NCBI RefSeq assembly: GCF_003097355.1
Contig: NZ_PYUI01000020.1
Span: 1-64,000 of the forward strand
DNA from: Arthrobacter sp. H-02-3
Lineage (GTDB): Bacteria; Actinomycetota; Actinomycetes; Actinomycetales; Micrococcaceae
Direction of reading: 5' to 3'
Length of the DNA stretch: 64,000 nucleotides
Shown here in pieces: positions 43,460 through 50,791 of this stretch. The notes below the pieces were generated by a model. The model was not told where the DNA came from. It searched no databases and saw only the letters and a program-made list of their open reading frames with translations. A program made the position numbers and the translations under genes. How positions within the stretch are numbered: position 1 is the first letter of the stretch; every line of letters begins with the position of its first letter.

Positions 43460-43460
43460 C

Positions 43461-43658
43461 TTAGGGGAAGAGATAGGAGTAGAGGCCGGTACTGGTCTGC
43501 GCGTGCGCTGCGGCCCCTGAAGAGAATTGGCTGGCGGTCTCGGGCTCGGAAATTCTCTCCTGGGCAGGCGTAGCGGGTGCCACCAACGGCCAGGCGGCCC
43601 ACGTGGCACCGGCCGTCAGCAGGACACAGAAGGCAGCAAATGGCCAGAGCGCGCTCAC
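43461..43658 (-). CDS. Small membrane or secreted protein (65 aa)
   Basis: Starts at GTG 43658, overlapping the preceding stop (GTGA). Residues 1-29 form a hydrophobic segment (LWPFAAFCVLLTAGATWAAWPLVA), then a polar Ala/Ser-rich tail ending LYSYLFP. It is the positional equivalent of 2267-2467, with the same size and coupling. Its conservation next to the 92-residue protein suggests a shared function at or across the membrane. Confidence 0.55.
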   Translation of the reverse strand: MSALWPFAAFCVLLTAGATWAAWPLVAPATPAQERISEPETASQFSSGAAAHAQTSTGLYSYLFP

Positions 43659-43933
43659 GGTGTGCCCCCGGATGTCTTCAGGCGGACACCCTCGCGGCGG
43701 CCGAGCATTTGGCGTCCTTGACCGGCCCCGCTGATCACCCACACCATTCCCGAATCGGGTGTCTTCGCATCCACGCGGCCGACGTACGTTGGATGTCCCG
43801 GGATCCCCACCTTCACGATGCTGCCCACCGTCATAGCGGTCCAGTCTTCGGCCGGAACACAGGATAGTGCGGTATCTCCTGCCTGGGATTCTGGCAGTCT
43901 CCGGCGTCGGGACGTTGACTTCAGCGTTGTCAT
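43655..43933 (-). CDS. Small conserved protein (92 aa), paralog of 1995-2270
   Basis: Starts at ATG 43933 overlapping the flavin reductase stop (ATGA). A basic, variable N-terminus (about 30 residues) is followed by AEDWTAMTVGSIVKVGIPGH, then TYVGRVDAKTPDSGMVWVIS and a GQGRQMLGRREGV end. The core is shared with 1995-2270 and 48438-48686. Family not recognised; strands suggested by the pattern would fit a small barrel. The tight coupling to the reductase points to a functional link. Confidence 0.68.
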   Translation of the reverse strand: MTTLKSTSRRRRLPESQAGDTALSCVPAEDWTAMTVGSIVKVGIPGHPTYVGRVDAKTPDSGMVWVISGAGQGRQMLGRREGVRLKTSGGTP

Positions 43934-44445
43934 GCCACGCTCTCCAGGGCGCCGGCCCGGGACCGGACGCCCACATACTCGCCCTTGTAGAAGAGCAGGG
44001 GCTCTGCGCCGGCGCGGGCGCTCAGGGCCCGGACGGCTCCCACAACAATAGTATGGTCGCCGCCGTCGTACTCCTGGTGAAGTTCGCAATCCACCCAGGC
44101 CAGAGCCTGGTCGAGGACGGGGTTTCCAAGTGGCGACGGCGAATGGATGACTCCGGCGAATTTGTCCGCGCCCGAGCGCGCAAACTGAGCCGCCAGATGC
44201 TGGTGTTCTGCCGGCAGGATGTTGACCGTGAACCGGGCCGCTTCCCGGAGGAGGGGCCAGGTGCTGGAGGTCCGCGAGGGGCTGAAGGTGACCAGGGCCG
44301 GTTCCAGCGACAGGGACGAGAAGGACTGGCAGGTGAACCCTGCCGGTCCGTGCTTCGTTGAAGCGGTAACTACCGTCAACCCGGTGGCGAAGTGTCCGAG
44401 AATGTTGCGAAGTTTCTTGGGGCTGAGGTCAGAATGTTCCGTCAT
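43930..44445 (-). CDS. Flavin reductase (FMN-binding split barrel)
   Basis: 171 residues from ATG 44445 with AAAGGA upstream. Features of the NAD(P)H:flavin oxidoreductase family (HpaC/ActVB type): NILGHFATGLTVVTA, PAGFTCQSFSSLSLEPALVTF, a final VGVRSRAGALESVA and an HTIVVGAVRAL segment with the conserved His. It produces FMNH2 for two-component oxygenases and is the only intact such gene in the window, so it is the natural partner of the many LLM and DszC-like enzymes nearby. First gene of a four-gene operon. Confidence 0.87.
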   Translation of the reverse strand: MTEHSDLSPKKLRNILGHFATGLTVVTASTKHGPAGFTCQSFSSLSLEPALVTFSPSRTSSTWPLLREAARFTVNILPAEHQHLAAQFARSGADKFAGVIHSPSPLGNPVLDQALAWVDCELHQEYDGGDHTIVVGAVRALSARAGAEPLLFYKGEYVGVRSRAGALESVA

Positions 44446-44917
44446 GGTGGGTTCCTTTCGAAGCTTATGCAGCTCAATTAATCACCTGCATCGTGGCTTC
44501 CCAACCCCGGACGAAACGCCCGGTCGCGTTGCGACACGCTGCGTCACCGCCCGAAGCAATCCGTAAGAAAAACAGCGGGAACGCAGGACCGTGGCTACTT
44601 CGTCGAGGTGATGCCACGAAGCGTCCCGATCGGCGGGCGCCATTCACCGGGCGTGGGCCCACGCCATTCAAGAACCCTTTCTTGTCACCCGTGTCCTACG
44701 GGGGATAGTGGGGGCGAAGAAGCATCCATCGGGGCAGGTCCGTCCATGTCCCGTGCCGTATCGGAAGGGGGACACTCACGGGCCCACATTGCGCCCGCCC
44801 AGCTGGCACATCGCGGAATGTTGACCAGGAACCTTACCGGCGTCATCCTTCGTCGCATGAGGTACGACTTCTCCACGATCTGGATCTTCGCCAGGCGCCC
44901 TGGCTACCCTGATGGAA
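44446..44917. other. Intergenic stretch between flavin reductase and tRNA-Cys
   Basis: No convincing gene. The first 60 bases (minus-strand reading) are the flavin reductase leader, with a TTAATT element and a CGAAAGGA site that also occur before the broken copy at 1484. A TACCCT near 44905 could be the -10 element of the tRNA promoter. Long plus-strand frames here run through the tRNA and are rejected. Confidence 0.4.
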
Positions 44918-44988
44918 CGTGGTGTGCCCGAGAGGCGAGGGAGCGGTCTGCAAATCCGCTTACGCGGGTTCGAATCCCGCCACCACGT
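44918..44988 (+). tRNA. tRNA-Cys (anticodon GCA)
   Basis: The acceptor stem CGTGGTG (44918-44924) pairs perfectly with CACCACG (44981-44987), discriminator T at 44988. The anticodon loop reads CTGCAAA with GCA in the anticodon position. The T arm is GCGGG-TTCGAAT-CCCGC. The anticodon stem has one T-T mismatch at its loop end. CCA is not encoded. Fragments of unrelated genes on both sides suggest this spot has received insertions. Confidence 0.9.
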
Positions 44989-45142
44989 CACGGGCGGTTC
45001 CGCAGTCGCCAACCGGGCGTTTCGTGTCGAGGACACCGACACGTTTGGGCGTGCCCTGCCACCGCGGGCCCATTGCGAGAGGTGAACGCCGGAACGGGCC
45101 CGGGGCTGGTGGCTTTGCTCAGCAGAAAGGGGCCTTGCTTCT

Positions 45143-45450
45143 TCAGGATCGGCGTGTGCGTTTTAGGCGGAGTTTCTGGAGGACCTCGGACTCTAAGTCT
45201 TCGGTGGCGTGCACGCAGGCGCACTGTTGCTCGCGTCCTGCTTCGGACAACGGTTCCCTTCGCATCTCAACAGCTAACCCTGGAGTCGTGTATCCGGGAA
45301 CCAGCCTGCCGGGTGCATGGTTTGGCTCCAGGTGCGCGTCATCGACGAGCGCCACATAGAAGTCGAGATTGCCGGCATAATCGGGCTGGAACTTGCCCGT
45401 CTTGAGTTCGATGACAACATAGCCCGTTAATCGCACTAACGGCGCATGGC
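45143..45450 (-). pseudogene. YhcG/DUF1016-type PDDEXK nuclease fragment
   Basis: The minus strand reads YVVIELKTGKFQPDYAGNLD then FYVALVDD, the conserved nuclease core of the DUF1016 (YhcG) family, where E-x-K contributes to the metal site. The sequence then continues with a TTPGLAVEM segment and a helical end, but a piece between is deleted and the N-terminal domain is missing. No start codon in a good context is visible. Probably a leftover of an inserted gene beside the tRNA. Confidence 0.6.
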
Positions 45451-45810
45451 AAGAGATGCCCCGGTCCCCCGCACGAAGAAGCGGGAGATGTGTGGGGATA
45501 GGTGTCGGCACACATCTGATTCACGCGCCGGGCTAGTAGGGCTGGAAGTCAGTCATTCCCGGAGTCTGTGAGTCGGTCACGAGAGGCCGATAGCCGTGAT
45601 TACGTAAACCAAATTAGTTGAGGTATCAACTAGCAGTATTGCGTCATTGCCCTTGGCCCGGCGGTCCCGCGCCCAGCTGCATCTTGATTTGGAGGGCAGG
45701 CGCTGCCGACTATGGCCTCTCGTTGGCCTGTGGGCGCCAGGCACATACAGGGCATGTTCGCTGTGCCTGAGGCACGTTGCGATCGTCGTTGGTGGGGCAA
45801 AGATAGACCA
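45451..45810. other. Stretch without a recognised gene
   Basis: Open frames on both strands lack start signals and domains. Around 45600-45640 the sequence is AT-richer. The last part must contain the promoter and leader of the glutamine amidotransferase gene; no clear promoter could be assigned. Confidence 0.35.
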
Positions 45811-46551
45811 ATGCAGAACTGTCGGCGGCCTAGTCTCTTGGTAGTGCAACCTGATCCTGCCGGACCGTTGGACAGGTTCGCAGAGACATTCTTGGAGGCT
45901 GGCCTTAACCTTCGGGTAGTCCGTCCCTTCGCCGCGGAATCGATTCCCGAGCAGCTCGTGGAAGACGGACTCGTAGTGCTCGGCGGAAACATGAGCGCCT
46001 CAGATGACGACGAATATCCCTGGTTGCACACGACACGGAAGCTCCTGCAGCAAGCCGTCGAACTGTCACGCCCGACGCTGGGAATTTGTCTGGGCGGCCA
46101 ACTCCTCAGTCAGACGTTCGGCGGTGCGGTTGTCACTGGCAACCACGGACTCGAGACCGGTGTCGTTGAAGTACGCCTGCGCCCCGAAGCAGAGCAGGAT
46201 GAGCTATTCGCGTCTATGCCCGATCCGTTCCTGGCTGGGGCCATGCATAGCGACATGATCAGAGAGCTACCCCCTGGTGCGATTTGGCTCGGTGACTCCG
46301 ACACCTATCCCCATCAAGCATTCCGCATTGGCGATTTCGCGTGGGGAGTGCAATTCCACCCCGAAGTTACGCTCCCGAGCTACCGCCAATGGACAAGTTC
46401 GTTCGGCGGGGAAACCCCCGAAACGAAGCGCAGAAGTCATGCAGGGCTGTCTGACTTCGAACGCTTTGAGGAGGGCGTAACAGCGTCCGCGACTGCCCTC
46501 GGCCGACGGTTCGCGGAAATCATCTACGAGCGATGGCAACTCGGCAATTGA
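45811..46551 (+). CDS. Class I glutamine amidotransferase-like protein
   Basis: 246 residues from ATG 45811 (the open frame extends further upstream without support). The class I triad is visible: nucleophile Cys in LGICLGGQLL, and His-x-Glu in VQFHPEVTL; HSDM is also typical. This subgroup resembles stand-alone GMP-synthase-like amidotransferases (YfeJ type). It hydrolyses glutamine or a gamma-glutamyl compound; the partner is unknown. The HtaA-domain gene follows 66 bp later on the same strand. Confidence 0.8.
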   Translation: MQNCRRPSLLVVQPDPAGPLDRFAETFLEAGLNLRVVRPFAAESIPEQLVEDGLVVLGGNMSASDDDEYPWLHTTRKLLQQAVELSRPTLGICLGGQLLSQTFGGAVVTGNHGLETGVVEVRLRPEAEQDELFASMPDPFLAGAMHSDMIRELPPGAIWLGDSDTYPHQAFRIGDFAWGVQFHPEVTLPSYRQWTSSFGGETPETKRRSHAGLSDFERFEEGVTASATALGRRFAEIIYERWQLGN

Positions 46552-46617
46552 TTTAGCATCCATGCTCAACGGACTTTCCGAAAATCGGCACAAGTTATCA
46601 ATGATGGAGGGACCCGG

Positions 46618-47118
46618 ATGTCTGGAGTGACAATTGAAAGAGCAGATCTTGGTATGGCGTGGGCTGTGAAGGACAGCTTCGTCAATTACGTCAAGGCGAT
46701 GAATGACGGCCGCATAATCTTGAGTGACGGAGCCGCCGTTACAAGCACTCGGCAGTTCTATTTCCCATTCAAACACTTGGAACAGTCCGGCAGTACTAGC
46801 TTCGTACTGCATTTTGGCGGCGAGGCACGTTTCTTCGCCCACCACGGCTTCATGTCCGTGTTGCTCCGCCACCCAAGGATTGAGGTCACCCCCGATTCTG
46901 CTTGCCTGTCCATTGAGCCAGAGCAAGGCAGGGAATGGTTGCGGCTCGCTGAGCTGGATCTACCAGCAGGGCTGACGGAGGATGGCGTCACAATGTGGGA
47001 CAGCGTAGTGACTAAATTAGCAGACGCAGGAGTAGCTACTTTTGGAGATTCCTACCGCGCCGGAGAAACCCTGTCACCATTGACGGTAAGAGCTCCAGCA
47101 CTCACTGTGGCTGGCTGA
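46618..47118 (+). CDS. Single HtaA-domain protein without signal peptide
   Basis: 166 residues from ATG 46618 with a good GGAGGG site. The HtaA pattern is clear: AWAVKDSFVNYVKAMNDGRI, FYFPF, LHFGGEARFFAHHGFMSVLL, HPRIEV. HtaA domains bind haem in corynebacterial uptake proteins, but those are secreted and anchored. Here there is no signal peptide, membrane segment or second domain, so the protein appears cytoplasmic. It may bind haem or another ligand inside the cell. Confidence 0.75.
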   Translation: MSGVTIERADLGMAWAVKDSFVNYVKAMNDGRIILSDGAAVTSTRQFYFPFKHLEQSGSTSFVLHFGGEARFFAHHGFMSVLLRHPRIEVTPDSACLSIEPEQGREWLRLAELDLPAGLTEDGVTMWDSVVTKLADAGVATFGDSYRAGETLSPLTVRAPALTVAG

Positions 47119-47249
47119 GTTCTGACTTCTGATAACGGCAATCTACTAGGTAGTCCGGCTCCCTTAGTTTCTGCGGATGCCATTCCGGGGTCCACATTTT
47201 CTACCATTCTATTCCCCATCAAAATCAAACTCATTAAAAAAGGATAGAC

Positions 47250-48365
47250 ATGATAATTTCCGTCCCCAAGGAAATCAAGAACAATGAATTTCGCGTCGCG
47301 ATCACGGCCGCGGGCGTTCACGAGCTCAGGGCCAATGGCCATGAGGTACTCGTGGAAAGCGGAGCTGGAGCTGGTTCTGGCATCGCCGACCAGGAATACG
47401 TTCTCTCCGGCGCGGAAATCGTTCAGGACGCCGACGAGCTTTGGGCCCGCGCTGACATGGTTCTCAAGGTCAAGGAACCTGTCGCCTCCGAGTACCGCCA
47501 TTTCAGGGAAGGCCTGACCCTTTTCACCTACCTCCATTTGGCTGCCGAACCGGCTTTGACCGAGGCCCTCGTCTCGTCGGGTGTTACGGCGATTGCGTAC
47601 GAAACCGTGCAGTCCGGGCGCTTCCTTCCCCTGCTGGCCCCCATGAGCGAGGTTGCTGGCCGGCTTGCTGTGACGGTAGGGGCGAACTGCCTCATGGCCC
47701 CTGCGGGTGGCCGGGGAGTCCTGCTGGGCGGCGTTCCCGGCGTACGCCCGGCGAAGGTAACGGTTCTCGGCGCCGGCGTCGCCGGGACCAATGCGGCCGC
47801 CATGGCCACGGGCCTCGGCGCCGACGTCACGATCCTGGACATCAACGTCGCACGGCTGCGTGAGCTTGATGCCCAGTACGCTGGCCGGTTGAAGACTGTT
47901 GCGTCCAACGCTTACGAGATCGAGCGCTCCGTCGTCGAGGCAGACCTGGTCATTGGTTCCGTGCTCATCCCGGGTGCGAAGGCGCCAAAACTGGTCAGCA
48001 ACCAGCTGGTCTCCCGGATGAAGGCGGGTAGCGTTTTGGTCGACATTGCTGTGGACCAAGGCGGCTGCTTCGAGGACACCCGGCCAACGACTCATGAAGC
48101 TCCTACCTTCTCGGTGCACAACAGCTTGTTCTACTGCGTGGCGAACATGCCTGGCGCCGTTCCCAGCACCTCTACCTACGCCCTGACAAACGTCACGCTC
48201 CCCTATGCTGTCTCTCTTGCCAACCTTGGAGTACGCGAAGCACTCGAACGGGATCAGGCCTTGGCAGCAGGCCTTAACGTGGCGGCTGGCAGGGTGACAA
48301 ACAAGTCCGTAAGCGATGCTCACGGGCTTGAACTGGCGACGTGGCGGGACCTAGTCGCTGTCTGA
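47250..48365 (+). CDS. ald: Alanine dehydrogenase
   Basis: 371 residues from ATG 47250 with AAAAAAGGA upstream. Motifs: PKEIKNNEFRVAIT (start, Arg of substrate binding), VLKVKEP (catalytic Lys), FTYLHLA (catalytic His), the NAD-binding VLGAGVAGTNAA and DIAVDQGGC. It interconverts alanine and pyruvate with NAD and ammonia. Length matches the family. An AT-rich 130-bp leader precedes it and a strong hairpin follows. Confidence 0.93.
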   Translation: MIISVPKEIKNNEFRVAITAAGVHELRANGHEVLVESGAGAGSGIADQEYVLSGAEIVQDADELWARADMVLKVKEPVASEYRHFREGLTLFTYLHLAAEPALTEALVSSGVTAIAYETVQSGRFLPLLAPMSEVAGRLAVTVGANCLMAPAGGRGVLLGGVPGVRPAKVTVLGAGVAGTNAAAMATGLGADVTILDINVARLRELDAQYAGRLKTVASNAYEIERSVVEADLVIGSVLIPGAKAPKLVSNQLVSRMKAGSVLVDIAVDQGGCFEDTRPTTHEAPTFSVHNSLFYCVANMPGAVPSTSTYALTNVTLPYAVSLANLGVREALERDQALAAGLNVAAGRVTNKSVSDAHGLELATWRDLVAV

Positions 48366-48374
48366 TCCACTTCC

Positions 48375-48405
48375 GTCCTCCCCCTCTATCCAGGAGGGGG
48401 AGGAC
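48375..48405 (+). terminator. Terminator-type hairpin after ald
   Basis: A perfect 12-bp stem (GTCCTCCCCCTC at 48375-48386, GAGGGGGAGGAC at 48394-48405) with a 7-base loop, 10 bases after the ald stop. The following sequence has only a short T-containing run, so termination efficiency is uncertain. Confidence 0.7.
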
Positions 48406-48437
48406 ATCCGCTCTCTTAGTCAGGAAGTCAGCTGAGA

Positions 48438-48686
48438 ATGGCATTTCATCGGCAACAAGAATGGCAGCCCCTCCTCGGTCAGAATGTCATCATTAAACGT
48501 GACGGCGACGTAGTCCGACACGGACGGGTCGATGCCGTCACGCCCGACGATCAAATCCTGTGGCTCGATGTGGAGGGCACGGAACCTCGTCGGCTTTTCG
48601 AGAGATCCGAAGGTTTCGAAGCCTGGATCGCCTACAAATGGGAAGCGGGCGAAGCGGCGGCCCCGGATGCCCTCAGGCTCGGCTAG
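48438..48686 (+). CDS. Small conserved protein (82 aa), third member of the VDA family
   Basis: Starts at ATG 48438. The sequence WQPLLGQNVIIKRDGDVVRH, then GRVDAVTPDDQILWLDVEG, TEPRRLFERSEGF, shares the core pattern of the small proteins at 1995-2270 and 43655-43933. Here it is not beside a flavin reductase but four bases before another small gene. No signal peptide or membrane segment. Function unknown. Confidence 0.6.
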   Translation: MAFHRQQEWQPLLGQNVIIKRDGDVVRHGRVDAVTPDDQILWLDVEGTEPRRLFERSEGFEAWIAYKWEAGEAAAPDALRLG

Positions 48687-48690
48687 CCCC

Positions 48691-48942
48691 ATGACAAACG
48701 CAACTTTCGCAATGCGGTTCTCTGGAGCCTTGGGGAGGCGGCTCTCAACCCAAGACACGCTGGGTGAAGCGGTGGCTCGGGTGCGGACTGAAACACGCCA
48801 AGAGAACCAGCCAGGCGGTGTGCTGGTTACTTGGTACGGGCCGGGAGCATACACGGTCGAATGCAGCTCGCTGATCCCTCCCGGTCTGGTATATGAATGC
48901 CTGGCCGAGGAAGGATCGCCAAGCCATACCAGTCTCCGTTGA
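48691..48942 (+). CDS. Small hypothetical protein (83 aa)
   Basis: Starts at ATG 48691, four bases after the previous stop, so probably co-translated. A helical first half (TLGEAVARVRTETRQE) and a strand-like second half (GGVLVTWYGPGAYTVECSSL) are suggested. No recognised family. It converges with the PucR-type regulator gene. Confidence 0.5.
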   Translation: MTNATFAMRFSGALGRRLSTQDTLGEAVARVRTETRQENQPGGVLVTWYGPGAYTVECSSLIPPGLVYECLAEEGSPSHTSLR

Positions 48943-48955
48943 ATTGTTTGCAACC

Positions 48956-48975
48956 GATGGTTGTTCGGAACCATC
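48956..48975. terminator. Possible bidirectional terminator hairpin
   Basis: GATGGTT (48956-48962) and AACCATC (48969-48975) form a 7-bp stem with a 6-base GTTCGG loop between convergent genes. There is no T-run, so this is only a candidate. Confidence 0.35.
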
Positions 48976-49000
48976 ATCTATGACCAGCTTGCAATGTAGG

Positions 49001-50785
49001 TTACGTGCCGTTCATGTGGGCTTGCCGCATGGCCAAGCGGGCTGCAATCCCGGTCGGCAGCCAGTCCCCTGATTCCTCGAATGAATGTCCAATGAGCTGT
49101 TCAACGCGCTGCAGGCGCTGGCGAAGCGTGTTTCGGTGGATGTGGAGCTTGCTCACGGTGTCAGCGATGGACCCCTTATTGGATAGCAGCATCGCAACCG
49201 TTTCGGCCAGTTGGGTGCCGTTTTCCGTGTCGTGCTGCATCAGCAATTGCAGCTCGGTCAGCACGTCCTTAATGTCCGCCGACATCCCCTCCCCCACAAG
49301 CGGAAGATCACGAAGATGCTCAATCTGCCCGAAGGCTGTTACGCGGCGCCGTGATGCCGGCGCCGTCAACTCTGTCCACGCCAGTGCCGTCTCTGCATCT
49401 GAAAGGGCTGACTGCAGCGAGATGGCGTCTGGAGCTACGGGGCCAATTCCGGCCAAGGCGGATACGCCGCGCTGTTCATCCAGTTCCACAAGTGTCTTTT
49501 CCAATCGGGCATGGATGTCTGCGGACCCGCCGGCAGGAAGGTCGATGAAGAGCAGACTCAGTGCACCTTCGGTGAACACCAGTGACCGTGTTCCCGCCAG
49601 CTCCTGGAGATAGGGTGTGATGCGCCGGGAGACGGCATCTGAGTCAAATTTCAGACGCTTGACCCGAACCAGCACTGGCAGAGTCCGCCCTTGGGTCCAA
49701 CCCGACTCCGCCAGAATACGGGCAAATGTGCTGGTGCCAACGCTTCGTAGCAGGCGGGAAGCGTGGGACGAACCAACGGACTCGAGTTCCACGGCCTCAA
49801 ACAGGGCCGCCAGTTGGGAGCAGATCGCACTGAGTCGGTCCAGCTCCCGTGCTGAGTAGCGCCGTTGCCGGTAGCAAGTAACGATTCCCCGCGTGGACGT
49901 CAGGCCGAATGAGACGGAGATTCGTTCATGCCCTGCGAAATTCGATTCGATGAACTCTGAAGTTGCCGAGCGTGAATGCGTGGTTCGGACGAGGCTGCTC
50001 GCCTCTCCACCCATGTCCATCGCCACAGCCGTCGGAGGTGAGGTGGCTGGACCCCGGCCGAAGTACTCGATAACGCAGCCCCGGGAGTTCATGTGCTTCA
50101 GAATTGACTGCGCGGCCACCTGGGCGCAGTGGAGAACTGATGTTGCGGAGTTAATGGGAAATTGGACGAGAAAATGCGCCGCTGCGGATTGGCGGCGCAA
50201 ATCCTCAACCATCTCAGCCTGTAGCAGACCGCTGGCCAGCAGCCTTCCGACTTCTTCCGCGATGAGCTTGGACTCCCAGGTGAACGTGTCCTCCTGATAG
50301 GACCACAGGCTGAAAACACCGAGAAGTGTCCCCTGTGGTGCCACTATCGGCACCACGAGCATTGAATTGAATTCTTCTTCCTGCAGTTCCGGAATGGTTA
50401 TGAACCGGGGATCGTTCTGGATGTCTCTGTTGAGGACAACCGACTGCCTAGTCAGGGCTGCCCAGCCGGTGACTCCCTCGCCGAGACGAAGAGTTACTCT
50501 CCCGACCTGCTGGCTTTGCACGCCAGCGGTACCCACGCTCAGGACCAGGACTTGTTCCTGCTCATCCCAAAGGTAGACAAACACCCCTCCTGAATCCGTT
50601 GCTCTCGCCACCAGATCGACGGCGCGTTGCGCCAATGCGAGTGGATCCTGACCTTCGATCATCAACTGTGTGAGTTCAGACAATGTATCTGCCCGGAGCT
50701 CCGCAATTTGGAGCTTACGGGCGTGGTCAGCCTGCATCACGACGCGATCTTGTGAAGGAGTGACAGATTCAGAAGGGGTGTTCAC
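49001..50785 (-). CDS. GAF-PucR transcriptional regulator
   Basis: 594 residues from GTG 50785. A GAF-type sensory domain lies at about residues 45-190 (SGGVFVYLWDEQEQVLVLSV, GWAALTRQSVVLNRDI, SMLVVPIVAPQGTLLGVFSL). The C-terminus holds the PucR helix-turn-helix (about 525-575: VAMLLSNKGSIADTVSKLHI, HRNTLRQRLQRVEQLIG). Such proteins usually activate catabolic genes in response to the pathway substrate. It is the last gene of the amine operon, so it probably regulates itself and the pathway. The 17-bp palindromes at 56464 and 59804 are its likely sites (inference). Confidence 0.85.
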   Translation of the reverse strand: MNTPSESVTPSQDRVVMQADHARKLQIAELRADTLSELTQLMIEGQDPLALAQRAVDLVARATDSGGVFVYLWDEQEQVLVLSVGTAGVQSQQVGRVTLRLGEGVTGWAALTRQSVVLNRDIQNDPRFITIPELQEEEFNSMLVVPIVAPQGTLLGVFSLWSYQEDTFTWESKLIAEEVGRLLASGLLQAEMVEDLRRQSAAAHFLVQFPINSATSVLHCAQVAAQSILKHMNSRGCVIEYFGRGPATSPPTAVAMDMGGEASSLVRTTHSRSATSEFIESNFAGHERISVSFGLTSTRGIVTCYRQRRYSARELDRLSAICSQLAALFEAVELESVGSSHASRLLRSVGTSTFARILAESGWTQGRTLPVLVRVKRLKFDSDAVSRRITPYLQELAGTRSLVFTEGALSLLFIDLPAGGSADIHARLEKTLVELDEQRGVSALAGIGPVAPDAISLQSALSDAETALAWTELTAPASRRRVTAFGQIEHLRDLPLVGEGMSADIKDVLTELQLLMQHDTENGTQLAETVAMLLSNKGSIADTVSKLHIHRNTLRQRLQRVEQLIGHSFEESGDWLPTGIAARLAMRQAHMNGT

Positions 50786-50791
50786 GGTTCT

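Noticed and set aside
44608..45405. Long plus-strand open frame of about 265 codons
   Set aside because: It runs straight through the tRNA-Cys gene and antisense to the YhcG remnant, has no ribosome binding site and has a composition typical of GC-rich shadow frames.
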